64,000 bases of DNA from Mesorhizobium sp. (GCF_004962245.1 NZ_SUHQ01000010.1:124001-188000); one strand, 5' to 3'. Shown: positions 9,447 to 18,901, counted from the first letter of the stretch. The notes: a model not told the origin generated them from the letters alone. Made by a program: numbers and translations.

Positions 9447-11091
9447 AGAGCGCCTCCTTGAACGGCGTGGGACCGACACGGCGGTAGGCGTCGATGAACT
9501 TTTCGTTTCTGTCGAGCCGAAGGCCGAGATAGGTCTCGACAATCTGCTCGATGGCATCGGTGATCTCTTCCGAGCTGAAGCCGCGGCCGATGATCTCGCC
9601 GACCGAGGTGTTCTCGTCGGCCGAGCCGCCAAGCGTGACCTGATAGAGTTCGGCGCCCTTCTTCTCGACGCCGAGGATACCGATATGGCCGACGTGGTGA
9701 TGGCCGCAGGCGTTGATGCAGCCGGAGATCTTCAGCTTCAGCTCTCCGATCTCGCGCTGGCGCTCGAGCGAAGCGAAGCGGCTCGAGATTTCCTGCGCCA
9801 CCGGAATGGAGCGCGCCGTGGCCAGCGCGCAATAATCGAGGCCAGGGCACGAGATGATGTCGGTGATCAGATTTGAATTGGCCGTCGCCAGTCCGATGTC
9901 GACCAGAACGTCATAGACCGCCTTGAGGTCGGCGCGCGCGACGTGCGGCAGGATCAGATTCTGCTCATGGCTGACGCGCAGCTCGTCGAAGGCATATTTT
10001 TCGGCAAGGTCGGCGACCGCTTCCATCTGGCTGTCGGAGGCATCGCCCGGCGCTTCGCCGATGCCCTTGAGCGAGATGGTCACGGCGGCATAATCGGGAT
10101 GGCGGTGGGTCACCACGTTCTGGTCGAGCCATTCCGAAAAGCTCTTCGAATCGAGGCGGGCAAGCTTGACCGCTTCGTCGCCTTCCGGCCGATCGACCAG
10201 CGCCGGCGGCGCGAAATAGGCATCGATGGCGCGGATATCGGCTTCCGGCAGCTTCAGATCCGCATCCTTCAACTCCTGCCATTCGGCCTCGACCTGGCGG
10301 GTGATCTCCTCGACGCCGGTCTCGTGGACGAGGATCTTGATGCGCGCCTTGTACTTGTTGTCGCGGCGGCCGTAGAGGTTGTAAACGCGCAGGATCGCCG
10401 TGCAGTAGGACAGAAGGTCCGCCTCGGGCAGGAAGTCGCGTATCTTCTTGGCGATCATCGGCGTACGGCCCTGGCCGCCGCCGACATAGACGGCGAAACC
10501 GAGTTCGCCGGCCGCATTTTTCTTCAAATGCAGGCCGATGTCATGCGTCTGGATGGCGGCGCGGTCGCGCTCGGCGCCGGTCACCGCGATCTTGAATTTC
10601 CTCGGCAGGAACGAGAATTCCGGATGCACCGACGACCATTGGCGCAGGATTTCCGCATAGGGGCGCGGGTCGGCAACCTCGTCGGCGGCGGCACCGGCGA
10701 AGTGGTCGGCAGTGACGTTGCGGATGCAGTTGCCGCTGGTCTGGATGGCGTGCATTTCCACACTTGCCAGGTCGGCCAGGATCGCCGGGATGTCCGACAG
10801 CGCCGGCCAGTTGAACTGGATGTTCTGGCGCGTCGTGAAATGGCCATAGCCCTTGTCGTATTTGCGGGCGATGTGGCCGAGCATGCGCAGCTGCTTGCTG
10901 TTCAGCGTGCCGTAAGGCACCGCGATGCGCAGCATATAGGCATGGAGCTGCAGGTAGACGCCGTTCATCAGCCTCAGCGGCCGGAACTGATCCTCGGTGA
11001 TCTCACCGGCAAGCCGCCGCGCGACCTGATCGCTGAACTCGGCGACGCGGGCCTGGACAAAATCGTGATCGAACTCATCGTAACGGTACAT
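9421..11091 (-). CDS. cysI: Sulfite reductase hemoprotein (nitrite/sulfite reductase family)
   Basis: This 556-residue siroheme and [4Fe-4S] enzyme reduces sulfite to sulfide. The cluster ligands are visible as Cys415-x5-Cys421 (SCPGLDYC) and Cys458-x3-Cys462 (SGCINACGHHH). The two ferredoxin-like half-domains and the duplicated siroheme-binding repeats are expected at about 40-110 and 340-410. No CysJ flavoprotein gene is nearby, so the electron donor is probably not a linked NADPH flavoprotein. It sits between DUF2849 and cysH in the operon. Confidence 0.94.
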   Translation of the reverse strand: MYRYDEFDHDFVQARVAEFSDQVARRLAGEITEDQFRPLRLMNGVYLQLHAYMLRIAVPYGTLNSKQLRMLGHIARKYDKGYGHFTTRQNIQFNWPALSDIPAILADLASVEMHAIQTSGNCIRNVTADHFAGAAADEVADPRPYAEILRQWSSVHPEFSFLPRKFKIAVTGAERDRAAIQTHDIGLHLKKNAAGELGFAVYVGGGQGRTPMIAKKIRDFLPEADLLSYCTAILRVYNLYGRRDNKYKARIKILVHETGVEEITRQVEAEWQELKDADLKLPEADIRAIDAYFAPPALVDRPEGDEAVKLARLDSKSFSEWLDQNVVTHRHPDYAAVTISLKGIGEAPGDASDSQMEAVADLAEKYAFDELRVSHEQNLILPHVARADLKAVYDVLVDIGLATANSNLITDIISCPGLDYCALATARSIPVAQEISSRFASLERQREIGELKLKISGCINACGHHHVGHIGILGVEKKGAELYQVTLGGSADENTSVGEIIGRGFSSEEITDAIEQIVETYLGLRLDRNEKFIDAYRRVGPTPFKEALYAGETKAA

Positions 11092-11138
11092 GTCTGGTCT
11101 TTCCGGGCGCGTCCGCCCGCCTGAATCAATGTCGCGAT

Positions 11139-11444
11139 CTACGCCGCCCGGGCAGCTTCCGGGCGGGCCTGCTTGCCCAGATCGTTGCGGTTGGTGGGGC
11201 CGGCGGCGCGGATTTTTTCACGCAGACGAACCGGAACGACCACACCATTGGCGACGGTCACGTCGATCAGATTGACGTCGACGACTTCATTGTTGGCAAG
11301 GGCCGTGGCGCCGATCGCCTCCAGCCGGTCTTCGGTCGCCTTGTCGTCGGCGAGATCGGCATTGTCGATGATCTCGGCCCAGCCCCCATTGGCGTACCAG
11401 ACGGCTTCGCCGTCGGCGAGGCGGTTTGCGGTCAGAACTTTCAT
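11139..11444 (-). CDS. DUF2849 protein of the cys operon
   Basis: This 101-residue protein belongs to DUF2849, a small family nearly always found between a siroheme synthase and sulfite reductase gene. It starts MKVLTANRLADGEAVWY and has acidic central helices and a basic tail. It overlaps the end of cysG by four bases (ATGA), which implies translational coupling. The function is unknown; an accessory role in siroheme delivery or electron transfer would be an inference from context. Confidence 0.88.
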   Translation of the reverse strand: MKVLTANRLADGEAVWYANGGWAEIIDNADLADDKATEDRLEAIGATALANNEVVDVNLIDVTVANGVVVPVRLREKIRAAGPTNRNDLGKQARPEAARAA

Positions 11445-12892
11445 CGTTTGGCTCCTTCGGCGGCTGTTTGGGCCGCGCCTTCATGCCTGTGTGCCGCGAG
11501 CGGCTCGGAACGTTCAAAGTTGGCGCCGGCGACTGCATCGCCGATGATCGTCATGACCGGGCCGGTAAGATCGGCACGGACCTCCAGCGACGGCAGGTCG
11601 GCGAGCGTGCCGTGGAAACGGCGGCGGTTGGTAAGGCTGGCATTCTCGACCACGGCGACCGCTGTATCCGGCGACAGGCCTGCCTCGATCAGCCGGCCGG
11701 CGACCTCGGCCGCGACCGAGCGGCCCATATAGACGGCGACCGTGGCGCCGGAAATCGCGAGCTTGGCCCAGTCGGGCAGCGAATTTCCCTTGAGGTCATG
11801 CCCGGTGGTGAACACCATCGACGACGACACGCCGCGCAGCGTCAGCGGCAGCTCGAAATCGGCGGCGGCGGCGAAGGCCGCGGTGACGCCCGGAACCACC
11901 TCATAAGCGATGCCGGCATCGCGAAGTGCTGCCATTTCCTCGCCCGCGCGGCCGAACACCAGCGGATCGCCGGACTTCAGTCGCACGACGCGCTTGCCGT
12001 CGCGGCCGAGTTCGATCAGCAGCGCGTTGATCTCGGCCTGGCTCTTGGTGTGGCAGCCCTTGCGCTTGCCCACCGGCAAACGCTCGGCGTCGCGGCGGCC
12101 CATGGCGACGATCGCCTCTGGCACCAGCGCGTCATGGACGATGACATCGGCTTCCATCAGCAGGCGATGGGCGCGCAACGTCAGCAGGTCCTCGGCGCCC
12201 GGGCCCGCCCCCACCAGGGCAATGTGGCCCGACGACGGCGCATTCGAGAGCAACAGGTCAACGGCGGCATCATGCGCCTGCGAAAGCTGGCCGGCCTCCA
12301 TGGCCCGGGCCGGTGCGCCGCCGAAGAAGTCGCTCCAGAAGCGTCGCCGGGCATTGCCTTTCGGCAGCAATCTCTCGGCGGCACCACGCAACGAGGCGGC
12401 AAGCGAAGCAAGCGGCCCGAGCGACGGCGACAGCATACGGTCGATCTTGCTGCGCAGCATCTGGGCAAGCACCGGGCCGGCCCCTTCCGTGCCGACGGCA
12501 ATGGCGACCGGCGCGCGGTTGACCAGCGCAGGCGTGAAGAAATCGCACAGATCCGGCCGGTCGACGGCATTGACCGGAATACCCAGCCGACGCGCGTCCT
12601 CGGCAACGCGGCAATCGAGCGCCTCATCGCCGCTGGCGGCAAACACCATCACCGCGCCTTCGAGATGCGCGGCATCGTAAGCGGCAGCGATGTGGACGGC
12701 GCCATTCGTGGCGACAAAGGTCAGCAACTCGGCCTCGGCGGCATCGGTGATGATGCGCAGCACGGCACTCGACTGGCCGATCAGCCGCGCCTTGGCCAGA
12801 GCTTCCTGGCCGCCGCCGACGATGGCCACGGCTTCGCCCTCGACCCGCATGAAGACGGGAAAGGCGTTGAGCTTGGGGGTGGCCTGCGGCAT
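11441..12892 (-). CDS. cysG: Siroheme synthase (uroporphyrinogen-III methyltransferase / precorrin-2 dehydrogenase / ferrochelatase)
   Basis: This 483-residue multifunctional enzyme makes siroheme for sulfite reductase. The N-terminal precorrin-2 dehydrogenase/ferrochelatase domain has the NAD-binding FMRVEGEAVAIVGGG block at about residues 13-27. The C-terminal SAM-dependent methyltransferase begins near residue 218 with IALVGAGPGAEDLLTLRA and contains KSGDPLVFGRAGEE. The ATG at 12892 is selected because homologues begin close to this point; the open frame upstream is not conserved-looking. It is the first gene of the operon. Confidence 0.93.
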   Translation of the reverse strand: MPQATPKLNAFPVFMRVEGEAVAIVGGGQEALAKARLIGQSSAVLRIITDAAEAELLTFVATNGAVHIAAAYDAAHLEGAVMVFAASGDEALDCRVAEDARRLGIPVNAVDRPDLCDFFTPALVNRAPVAIAVGTEGAGPVLAQMLRSKIDRMLSPSLGPLASLAASLRGAAERLLPKGNARRRFWSDFFGGAPARAMEAGQLSQAHDAAVDLLLSNAPSSGHIALVGAGPGAEDLLTLRAHRLLMEADVIVHDALVPEAIVAMGRRDAERLPVGKRKGCHTKSQAEINALLIELGRDGKRVVRLKSGDPLVFGRAGEEMAALRDAGIAYEVVPGVTAAFAAAADFELPLTLRGVSSSMVFTTGHDLKGNSLPDWAKLAISGATVAVYMGRSVAAEVAGRLIEAGLSPDTAVAVVENASLTNRRRFHGTLADLPSLEVRADLTGPVMTIIGDAVAGANFERSEPLAAHRHEGAAQTAAEGAKR

Positions 12893-13123
12893 GGCGAGCG
12901 GAATCCTGAATACGCTGTCGGTTCTACGCGCAAGCGCGAAAAAGCAGAAGGAACGCACTCGCGCATCGCTTCGTGCGAAGCAATCGCTTTTCCGCAAGCA
13001 CCAGAGGCTGGAGAAAAAAATTCCACACCACGGGTGGAGCGGATCCAAGCCGCTGTTGCGGGCCTTGATCTGCGGCCGTTCTAGCGGCAATCGAGGTGCA
13101 TCACAAAACACTTTTTTCTAAAT
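12893..13123 (-). other. Leader of the cys operon
   Basis: No convincing gene lies here. On the minus strand it is the probable 5' leader of cysG. It contains a short stem (TCCAC with GTGGA, 13022-13026 and 13034-13038) followed on the minus strand by a run of seven T (13020-13014), a weak terminator-like structure that could act as an attenuator. No SAM or cobalamin riboswitch was recognised. Confidence 0.35.
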
Positions 13124-13143
13124 TCTACTAATCTAGTAGATTA
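13124..13143. promoter_or_regulatory. Overlapping palindromes, candidate operator for the cys operon
   Basis: Two interleaved inverted repeats share this site. TCTACTA/TAGTAGA (13124-13130 and 13134-13140, three-base spacer) overlaps TAATCT/AGATTA (13129-13134 and 13138-13143, three-base spacer). It lies about 230 bp before cysG, in the only sizeable AT-rich patch between the divergent cysG and host-attachment genes. The binding protein is unknown. Confidence 0.5.
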
Positions 13144-13333
13144 AAGCCCCATGCACTGAACACCGTTATCCCCGGTTGGTTGGTTGGTTCGCTCGCTGTT
13201 CTTGTCGTCACCGGAACATTCCTGCCTCGGCGCGCGTTTGCCATGCGAACCCGAGCTTGGCTGTTCGGCTGCGGCAACGGCTCCTGGGATAGGCCCGGAA
13301 ACCATGAAGAAAATCAGGAAAAAGGAGCGCTCC

Positions 13334-13783
13334 GTGAACAACCTCAAGCTGAAACGCGGACTGTGGATCGTGGTGGCCGACGGCGAGAAGGCGCTGTTCC
13401 TCGAAAACCGTGGTGACACGCAATATCCCGACCTTCAGGTCGTGCAGGAGATGGAGCAGGCAAATCCAGCGACGCGAGAGCAAGGCTCGGACCGCCCCGG
13501 CCGCTACAGCGACGGCCCTTCCATCCACCGCAGCGCAGTCGAGGACACTGACTGGCATCGTCTCGGTAAGGAGCGTTTCGCCGACGAAATTGCCGAGCGG
13601 CTGTACAAGCTCGCGCATCGCGGCGCCTTCAAGGAGATGGTGCTGATCGCGCCACCGCAAGTGCTTGGCGATATCCGCAGAAAACTGCACAAGGAAGTTG
13701 CCGAGAAAATCACCGTGGAAATTCCGAAGACCCTGACCAACCACACCATCGCCGACATCGAAAACCTGCTGCAGGCGGCCTGA
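13334..13783 (+). CDS. Host attachment family protein
   Basis: This 149-residue cytoplasmic-looking protein is of the Host_attach (AtsE-like) family, named for a protein required for attachment to plant cells. Typical features are the N-terminal GLWIVVADGEKALFLEN strand, the central SDRPGRYSDGPSIHRSAVEDTDWHRLGKE-type region (about residues 47-75), and a C-terminal LVLIAPPQVLG-like strand followed by basic helices. The GTG at 13334 is preferred because AAAGGAG ends six bases upstream; an ATG at 13304 is possible. It lies 206 bp before the antiporter gene. Confidence 0.85.
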   Translation: MNNLKLKRGLWIVVADGEKALFLENRGDTQYPDLQVVQEMEQANPATREQGSDRPGRYSDGPSIHRSAVEDTDWHRLGKERFADEIAERLYKLAHRGAFKEMVLIAPPQVLGDIRRKLHKEVAEKITVEIPKTLTNHTIADIENLLQAA

Positions 13784-13989
13784 TAGCGGGCACCAGGCGC
13801 GCAAACCGCTTCTTGCTTGCAGCAACAACCCTTGCCAGCCCCGAGGCGGCTCGCCTTCTGCATCTTTGTCGTCGATTTCATGGCATCGCGGTTGCCTCGC
13901 GGCCACCTGAGCCCCCATATTGGCCAACGCGGCGGCTCTTTTGGCGGCGCATACCCGACATCGTGATTTCGAAAGGCGCTCCATAGACC

Positions 13990-15768
13990 ATGCCGCACGA
14001 CACGCCCCTTATCGCCACCATCGTCGCCGGTTTGGGGCTGGCTTTCGTCTTCGGCGCAATTGCCAATCGCTTCCGCATCCCGCCGCTGGTCGGTTACCTC
14101 ATCGCCGGCGTTCTGGTCGGGCCGAACACGCCGGGCTTCGTCGCCGATGCCGGCCTCGCCACTGAACTGGCCGAGATCGGCGTGATACTGCTGATGTTCG
14201 GCGTCGGCCTGCATTTCTCGTTGAAGGATTTGTTGTCGGTCCGCGCCATCGCCGTGCCCGGCGCGATCGCGCAGATCGGCTTCGCAACGGCGCTCGGCGC
14301 CGGCCTTGCCTGGATGCTCGGCTGGTCGATGGGCGCGGGGCTGGTGTTCGGGCTGGCACTTTCCGTCGCCTCGACCGTAGTGCTGTTGCGCGCGCTGCAG
14401 GAGCGGCGGCTGATCGAAACCGAACGCGGCCGCATCGCCGTCGGCTGGTTGATCGTCGAGGATCTGGCCATGGTGCTGGCGCTGGTATTGCTGCCGGCGC
14501 TGGCCGGTGTGCTGGGCGGTCAGGAGCAGCTGGAGGCCCACTCCAGCGGCCTGTTGTCGCTGCCGGCGAGCTACGGCGTTTGGGGTGTCGTCGGCATCAC
14601 GCTGGCCAAGGTCGCGGCCTTTGTCGTCGTCATGCTGGTGGTCGGTCGCCGTGTCATCCCCTGGATCTTGCACTACGTCGCCCACACCGGATCGCGCGAA
14701 CTGTTCCGGCTGGCTGTGCTCGCCATCGCACTCGGCGTCGCCTTCGGCGCGGCCAAGCTGTTTGGCGTCTCGCTGGCGCTGGGCGCTTTCTTCGCCGGCA
14801 TGATCATGAGCGAATCCGAACTCAGCCACCGGGCGGCCGAGGAATCGCTGCCGCTGCGCGACGCCTTTTCCGTGCTGTTCTTCGTCTCGGTCGGCATGCT
14901 GTTCGACCCGTTCAGCCTGATCAGCAATGGCTGGCCGGTCCTGGCGACGCTGGCCATCATCGTCATCGGCAAGTCGCTGGCGGCCTTCGTCATCGTCGTC
15001 GCCTTCGGTTATCCCCTCGCCACGGCACTGATGATCTCGGCAAGCCTCGCTCAGATCGGCGAATTCTCGTTCATCCTGGCCGAACTCGGTGTCGGGCTGA
15101 AGCTGCTGCCCGAACAAGGACGCGACCTCATCCTCGCCGGCGCTATCCTGTCGATCGTCCTCAACCCGCTGATATTCCTTGCCGTTGACTGGATGAAACC
15201 GCGGCTGGAAAGGCGCGCGGGCAAGACGGCGTCGCTCGACGAGGCAAAGCCGATTGGCCCCGCGACGGAGCCAGGTCGGCTGGCTTCGGTCGCGACACCA
15301 GTGCAAGAGGACGGCCCACTTCCCAGGACAACGCTCACCAGCCACACCATCCTGATCGGCTACGGCCGTGTCGGCAGCCTCGTCGGCGCGTCATTGAAGG
15401 AGGCCGCCCTGCCCTTCCTCGTCATCGAGGATGCCGACAAGACGCTGGCGAAGCTCAAGGCCGACGGCATCGAAACCGTGTTCGGCAACGCCGCGAACAG
15501 CGAGGTGTTCGCCGCGGCCAATCCCGAGGGCGCCAAGCGGCTGATCCTGGCCATTCCCAACGCCTTCGAGGCGGGGCAGATCGTGCTGCGCGCACGCACC
15601 GCCAACCCGAAGATCAACGTCATCGCCCGCGCCCATTCCGATGCCGAGGTCGAGCATCTCAAGGGGCTCGGCGCCGACACGGTGATCATGGGTGAGCGCG
15701 AGATCGCGCGTGGGATCGTGGCAGAGGTGATGGAAGGCGGGGCAGAGCCGAATGCGCCGGTTACTTAA
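13990..15768 (+). CDS. Monovalent cation:proton antiporter (CPA2, KefB/YbaL type) with TrkA-N domain
   Basis: This 592-residue membrane protein has about 12 hydrophobic segments in residues 5-400 followed by a cytoplasmic NAD-binding TrkA-N domain. The membrane part shows the CPA2 features RIPPLVGYLIAGVLVGPNTPG and EIGVILLMFGVGLHFSLKDLL near residues 35-90. The soluble domain begins HTILIGYGRVGSLVG at about residue 450, a Rossmann GxGxxG loop. The layout is closer to YbaL/RosB than to the shorter KefC-only group. It probably exports K+ under stress. Confidence 0.9.
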   Translation: MPHDTPLIATIVAGLGLAFVFGAIANRFRIPPLVGYLIAGVLVGPNTPGFVADAGLATELAEIGVILLMFGVGLHFSLKDLLSVRAIAVPGAIAQIGFATALGAGLAWMLGWSMGAGLVFGLALSVASTVVLLRALQERRLIETERGRIAVGWLIVEDLAMVLALVLLPALAGVLGGQEQLEAHSSGLLSLPASYGVWGVVGITLAKVAAFVVVMLVVGRRVIPWILHYVAHTGSRELFRLAVLAIALGVAFGAAKLFGVSLALGAFFAGMIMSESELSHRAAEESLPLRDAFSVLFFVSVGMLFDPFSLISNGWPVLATLAIIVIGKSLAAFVIVVAFGYPLATALMISASLAQIGEFSFILAELGVGLKLLPEQGRDLILAGAILSIVLNPLIFLAVDWMKPRLERRAGKTASLDEAKPIGPATEPGRLASVATPVQEDGPLPRTTLTSHTILIGYGRVGSLVGASLKEAALPFLVIEDADKTLAKLKADGIETVFGNAANSEVFAAANPEGAKRLILAIPNAFEAGQIVLRARTANPKINVIARAHSDAEVEHLKGLGADTVIMGEREIARGIVAEVMEGGAEPNAPVT

Positions 15769-15783
15769 CTCGCCAGCGGTCGC

Positions 15784-16536
15784 TCACACGTGCTGGCCGC
15801 CATTGATGTGGATTTCCGAACCCGTCACATAGGACGCCTGCTGCGAGCACAGGAAGAAGATGATGTCGGCGACTTCGGCCGTAGTGCCCAGCCGCCGCAG
15901 CGGAATCGTCTCGACGATCTTTTCCGTGCCCGGCGACAGGATCGCCGTGTCGATCTCGCCGGGTGCGATGGCGTTGACGCGGATGCCGTGCGGGCCGAAA
16001 TCATGCGCCATTTCGCGCGTCAGCGAGCCGAGTGCCGCCTTCGACGTCGCATAGGCCGTGCCGGCGAAGGGATGCACGCGGGTGCCGGCGATCGAGGTGA
16101 CGTTGACGATCGAGCCTTTGGCCGACGCCAATTCCCAGAACAATCCCCGCGCCAGCATGATCGGCGCGAAGAAATTCACCTGGAACACGTCGCGCCAGAC
16201 ATGCATCGGCGTGTCGATCGAATTCATGCGGCTGTTGTCGCCCTCGAGCTTCGGCGAAATGCCTGCATTGTTCACCAGCGCATGAAGCTGGCCGCCGTGC
16301 GCCTCCAGCCGATGGCGAATTTCCGAGATCGCGATGCCGACATCCTCCTGGTCGGCGAGATCGACCTTGATATGGTCCTCTGGACCGGCCGGCCACGGGC
16401 AGTCCTCGGCAAAGGCCTGGCGCGAGCAGGTGATGACGCGCCAGCCCTCGCGCGAGAAGCGCTTGACCGTGGCATGGCCGATGCCGCGGCTTGCGCCGGT
16501 CAGCACGATGGTCTTTCTGGTGTCGGTCTCGGCCAT
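15784..16536 (-). CDS. Short-chain dehydrogenase/reductase
   Basis: This 250-residue classical SDR has the cofactor loop TGASRGIG at about residues 13-20, NNAG at about 89-92, a catalytic Ser in the NVTSIAG segment and the YxxxK pair in YATSK. The C-terminal SYVTGSEIHINGGQHV is a usual SDR ending. GGAGA lies upstream of the ATG at 16536. The substrate is unknown. It is on the opposite strand to the antiporter, converging 15 bp from its end. Confidence 0.9.
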   Translation of the reverse strand: MAETDTRKTIVLTGASRGIGHATVKRFSREGWRVITCSRQAFAEDCPWPAGPEDHIKVDLADQEDVGIAISEIRHRLEAHGGQLHALVNNAGISPKLEGDNSRMNSIDTPMHVWRDVFQVNFFAPIMLARGLFWELASAKGSIVNVTSIAGTRVHPFAGTAYATSKAALGSLTREMAHDFGPHGIRVNAIAPGEIDTAILSPGTEKIVETIPLRRLGTTAEVADIIFFLCSQQASYVTGSEIHINGGQHV

Positions 16537-16589
16537 GTCGCGGTCTCCAAACTGGAGATGTAGCGGAACACCGTCGCGATGGCGAGGGC

Positions 16590-18842
16590 TCAGCCGCCGG
16601 TGAGGATGTCGAGGATCGAGGTCTGCCGCTTCTTGACAGGCCCGCCGACATCGCCGGGCGGCACCGGGTGCTTGATCGATGCGGTGGTTCCATCACCGCC
16701 CGGCATGCCGAAGCCACCGGCATCGACCGTTTCGGCGGGACGCGCGGCGCGAGCCGGCGACGCTTTTTGGGCGGACGGCGCGGATTGGCCAACCGAAGCG
16801 GACGGCACAGGGGCCGGCTGCGCCGTATTGGACGGAATTTCGTCCTGCACGATCGTATCCGCTGGCGTTGACCTCCATGTCCCGGGCAGCGGCCGCACCG
16901 GCACGCCTTCATGCGCGGCGACCATGAACTCATGCCAGGCCTGCGCCGGCAGCGCACCGCCGGTGACCTTCTTCATCGGACTGCCATCATCATTGCCGAA
17001 CCAGACACCGGTGGTGAGATTGGCCGTATAGCCGATGAACCAGGCGTCGCGCGAATTCTGGCTGGTGCCGGTCTTGCCGGCGGCCGGCCAGGCAAAAGCC
17101 GCCTTCCTGGCAGTGCCGATTTCGACCGTGCCGGTCATCATCGAGTTCATCATGCCGACGACTTCGGGTTTGACGACACGCGGGGCGCCGCCGCCATTGT
17201 TGGCGTAGAGCACCTTGCCGCCGGCTGTCGTCACGCGGCGGATGAAATGGACTTCCGGCCGGTAGCCGCCATTGGCGAAGGGGACATAGGCCGACGTCAA
17301 TTCCAGCGGCGTCACTTCAGAGGTGCCGAGCGCGATCGAGGTGTTGGCCGTGAGGTCGGTCTGGATGCCCATGCGATGTGCCGCCTCGATGACGGCGTCA
17401 GGTCCGACTTCCATGGTCAGTTGGGCGGCCACCGAGTTCAGCGACTTCGCCAGCGCCGTCGCCAGCGTCACCTTGCCGAAATACTTGCCGCCGTAATTGG
17501 TTGGCGTCCATTTGCCTATTTTGATCGGCGCGTCATTGCGCACGCTGTCGGGCGTGCGGCCGGCTTCTAGTGCAGCCATGTAAACAAAAGGCTTGAACGC
17601 CGAGCCCGGCTGGCGGCGCGCCTCCGAGGCACGGTCGAACTGGCTGGTCGAATAATCATAACCGCCGACCATGGCACGTACCGCGCCGGAATTGTCAATC
17701 GACACTAGCACGCCCTGGCTGGCATTGAGCTTCTTGCCGCTCCCGTCGATCAGCCGGCGGATCGATTGTTCGGCGAGCTTCTGCAGCGTGAGGTCGACGG
17801 TGGTGTCGACGATGATGTCGCCGCGCACGTCCCCGATCAATTCGGGCAGTTCTTCCATGATTGTGTCGGCGACATAATTTTCCGAGCCCGTCCAGTAGGA
17901 TGCCACCCGCGTCGCCGGCGCGCTCATCGCCGTGGTCAGGTCCTTGGCGCTGATCTTGCCTTCGTCGCGCATGGCGGCGAGGACAAGCTGCGAGCGCCGT
18001 TCGGCCGCCTTCGGGTCGCGTGCCGGAGACAATCGCGACGGCGCCTTCAGCAGGCCAGCGAGGAGTGCGGCCTCCGGCAGTGTGACATCGCGCGCGCTCT
18101 TGCCGAAATAGCGGCGCGAGGCCGCCTCGACACCATAGGCACCGGAGCCGAAATAGACCCGGTTGAGATACATTTCGAGGATCTGGTCCTTGGTGTGCTT
18201 GTGCTCGAGCCACAGCGCCAAAAGCACTTCCTGCACCTTGCGCTCCAGCGTGCGATCGGGCGTCAGGAACAGGTTTTTCGCCAATTGCTGGGTCAGCGTC
18301 GAGCCGCCCTGCGAAAAACGGCCGCCGAGAACGTTGGCCACCATGGCCCTGGACAGACCGATCGGATCGATGCCCAGATGCGAATAGAAACGGCGATCCT
18401 CGATGGCGATGACGGCCTCGGGAATATAGGCCGACATTTCATGCAGGCCGACGGCTTCGCCGCCGCTCATGCCGCGATTGGCGAGCAGCTGTCCGTCGAC
18501 GGAGACGATCCTGATGTTGGGCGCGCGGTCGGGGATGGCCCAGGTGGTGGCCGCCGGCATTTTCGCGCCGTAATAGACGACGATGCCGGCGGTGGCGATG
18601 CCGCCCCATATTGCCAGCACGAAGCACCAGTAGACCAGCCGGCCGAGCACGCCAAACAGGCCGCGCCGGCTTTTGCCGCGTCCGCGGCGCGACGATTTCT
18701 TGGCCGATTGGCGCTTGGCAGAGGTCTTACGGCTGCTCGGCACGACGCGATCCTCCTCGCTTACCGAAAAACCGGCCGAGGATTTCGCCCGTGGCGGTCC
18801 CTCGAAGCTGGGTTCGATACGGCTGTCTCTGCGGTTCGCCAT
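16590..18842 (-). CDS. Class A penicillin-binding protein (PBP1 family)
   Basis: This 750-residue bifunctional peptidoglycan glycosyltransferase/transpeptidase has a basic cytoplasmic tail (about 1-62), one membrane anchor (about 64-92), a GT51 domain and a transpeptidase domain. GT51 shows EDRRFYSHLG with catalytic Glu148 and GGSTLTQQLAKNLFL. The transpeptidase has Ser414-x2-Lys417 (GSAFKPF), Ser467-Leu-Asn469 and AGKTGTSQ. The C-terminal tail is rich in Pro, Ala and Ser. It resembles PBP1a-type enzymes without an OB domain. Downstream is the SDR gene. Confidence 0.93.
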   Translation of the reverse strand: MANRRDSRIEPSFEGPPRAKSSAGFSVSEEDRVVPSSRKTSAKRQSAKKSSRRGRGKSRRGLFGVLGRLVYWCFVLAIWGGIATAGIVVYYGAKMPAATTWAIPDRAPNIRIVSVDGQLLANRGMSGGEAVGLHEMSAYIPEAVIAIEDRRFYSHLGIDPIGLSRAMVANVLGGRFSQGGSTLTQQLAKNLFLTPDRTLERKVQEVLLALWLEHKHTKDQILEMYLNRVYFGSGAYGVEAASRRYFGKSARDVTLPEAALLAGLLKAPSRLSPARDPKAAERRSQLVLAAMRDEGKISAKDLTTAMSAPATRVASYWTGSENYVADTIMEELPELIGDVRGDIIVDTTVDLTLQKLAEQSIRRLIDGSGKKLNASQGVLVSIDNSGAVRAMVGGYDYSTSQFDRASEARRQPGSAFKPFVYMAALEAGRTPDSVRNDAPIKIGKWTPTNYGGKYFGKVTLATALAKSLNSVAAQLTMEVGPDAVIEAAHRMGIQTDLTANTSIALGTSEVTPLELTSAYVPFANGGYRPEVHFIRRVTTAGGKVLYANNGGGAPRVVKPEVVGMMNSMMTGTVEIGTARKAAFAWPAAGKTGTSQNSRDAWFIGYTANLTTGVWFGNDDGSPMKKVTGGALPAQAWHEFMVAAHEGVPVRPLPGTWRSTPADTIVQDEIPSNTAQPAPVPSASVGQSAPSAQKASPARAARPAETVDAGGFGMPGGDGTTASIKHPVPPGDVGGPVKKRQTSILDILTGG

Positions 18843-18901
18843 GCGCTGTGCTGTCTGTCCCGATGCCTATGGCGTTCGGGGTGAAGAGTAGATGCGGCGG
18901 T

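Noticed and set aside
9943..11124. 393-codon plus-strand frame opposite cysI
   Set aside because: No ribosome site or recognisable domain, and it lies wholly over a well-supported gene.
11441..13111. Longer cysG form starting at 13111
   Set aside because: The extra 73 residues do not resemble siroheme synthase and would cover the leader; the ATG at 12892 fits the family.
13174..13189. Four tandem GGTT units before the host-attachment gene
   Set aside because: Too short and outside any coding frame to support phase variation.
13504..15345. 613-codon open frame on the minus strand opposite the antiporter gene
   Set aside because: It is a shadow of the plus-strand antiporter; its product is low-complexity and rich in Gln, Asp, Arg and Gly, with no motif.
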